Source of the DNA: Eubacterium sp.
Lineage (GTDB): Bacteria; Bacillota; Clostridia; Lachnospirales; Lachnospiraceae
Assembly (NCBI GenBank): GCA_020844525.1
Contig: JAJGAH010000206.1
Coordinates: 1 to 5,261, forward strand
Direction: 5' to 3'
DNA length: 5,261 nucleotides
Shown here: positions 5,135-5,261 of the stretch, one piece after another
Numbering within the stretch: the first letter of the stretch is position 1
How the letters are laid out: each line of letters starts with the position of its first letter
The notes under the pieces: generated by a model
Databases searched by the model: none
What the model saw: the letters and a program-made list of their open reading frames with translations, nothing else
Told to the model about the DNA's origin: nothing
Program-made: the position numbers and the translations under genes

Positions 5135-5261
5135 CTACAGATTTTCCAGAATAATAGTAAACGGCCCATCATTTACGAGAGAAACCTTCATGTCTGCTCC
5201 GAATATTCCGGTCTGTACGACAGGCACCTGTTCCTTTGCTCTCCTGATCAGATATTCATAC
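5135..5261 (-). CDS. dtd: D-aminoacyl-tRNA deacylase, C-terminal 41 residues
   Basis: C-terminal end of a DTD-family enzyme, which hydrolyses D-amino acids (and glycine) from mischarged tRNAs in the cytoplasm. Only 41 residues are inside the window, ending at TAG 5135-5137. They contain the family's [19 protein letters not shown] stretch; NDGPFT matches the conserved NxGPxT active-site motif, and the following TIILENL is the usual short final strand. The N-terminal part, with the other active-site motif (SxQ), lies beyond the edge. In many Firmicutes dtd sits next to relA, which would be expected further upstream. The secG gene follows after a 166-nt gap with its own promoter, so dtd probably ends a separate transcription unit. 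Confidence 0.93.
   Translation of the reverse strand, partial: YEYLIRRAKEQVPVVQTGIFGADMKVSLVNDGPFTIILENL

Overview
The window comes from a low-to-mid GC Gram-positive bacterium, most likely a Clostridia member of the Lachnospiraceae type. The reasons are the gene order dtd, secG, rnr, smpB, ssrA, strong AGGAGG-type ribosome binding sites, a TTG start on secG, and closely Clostridia-like SmpB, SecG and response-regulator sequences. The genus cannot be read from the sequence. Every gene I can support lies on the minus strand, so transcription runs from high to low coordinates.

In transcription order: the 3' end of dtd (D-aminoacyl-tRNA deacylase; 5135-5261, cut by the window edge). Then an intergenic region with 14-bp-spaced direct repeats, an inverted repeat and a good sigma-A promoter. 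Then secG (4723-4968), followed by a hairpin terminator (4675-4705). Then rnr for RNase R (2472-4529), preceded by a possible 22-codon leader ORF. Then smpB (2042-2509), whose start lies inside the end of rnr. Then two copies of a 20-bp direct repeat, a near-consensus promoter, and ssrA, the tmRNA gene (1547-1898), which ends at a hairpin plus T-tract terminator (1488-1535).

Further downstream is a two-gene unit. It consists of a 37-codon predicted single-span membrane peptide (1249-1362) overlapping the start of a PaaI-type hotdog thioesterase (783-1262), with a GC-rich hairpin terminator about 120 bp beyond (635-663). The window closes with the N-terminal two thirds of an OmpR/PhoB-family response regulator (1-488), which has its own upstream -10 element.

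The core of the window is the trans-translation and RNA-quality-control module. tmRNA with SmpB rescues ribosomes stalled on mRNAs lacking a stop codon and tags the nascent chain for proteolysis; RNase R is the 3'-5' exonuclease known in other bacteria to degrade the released mRNA. SecG is part of the SecYEG translocon, and dtd removes D-amino acids from mischarged tRNA.

Most of this is conserved housekeeping, and I see no CRISPR array, mobile element or new defence system. The most unusual points are an RNase R that appears to lack both N-terminal cold-shock domains, the unannotated-looking small membrane peptide coupled to the thioesterase, and repeat arrays upstream of the ssrA and secG promoters.
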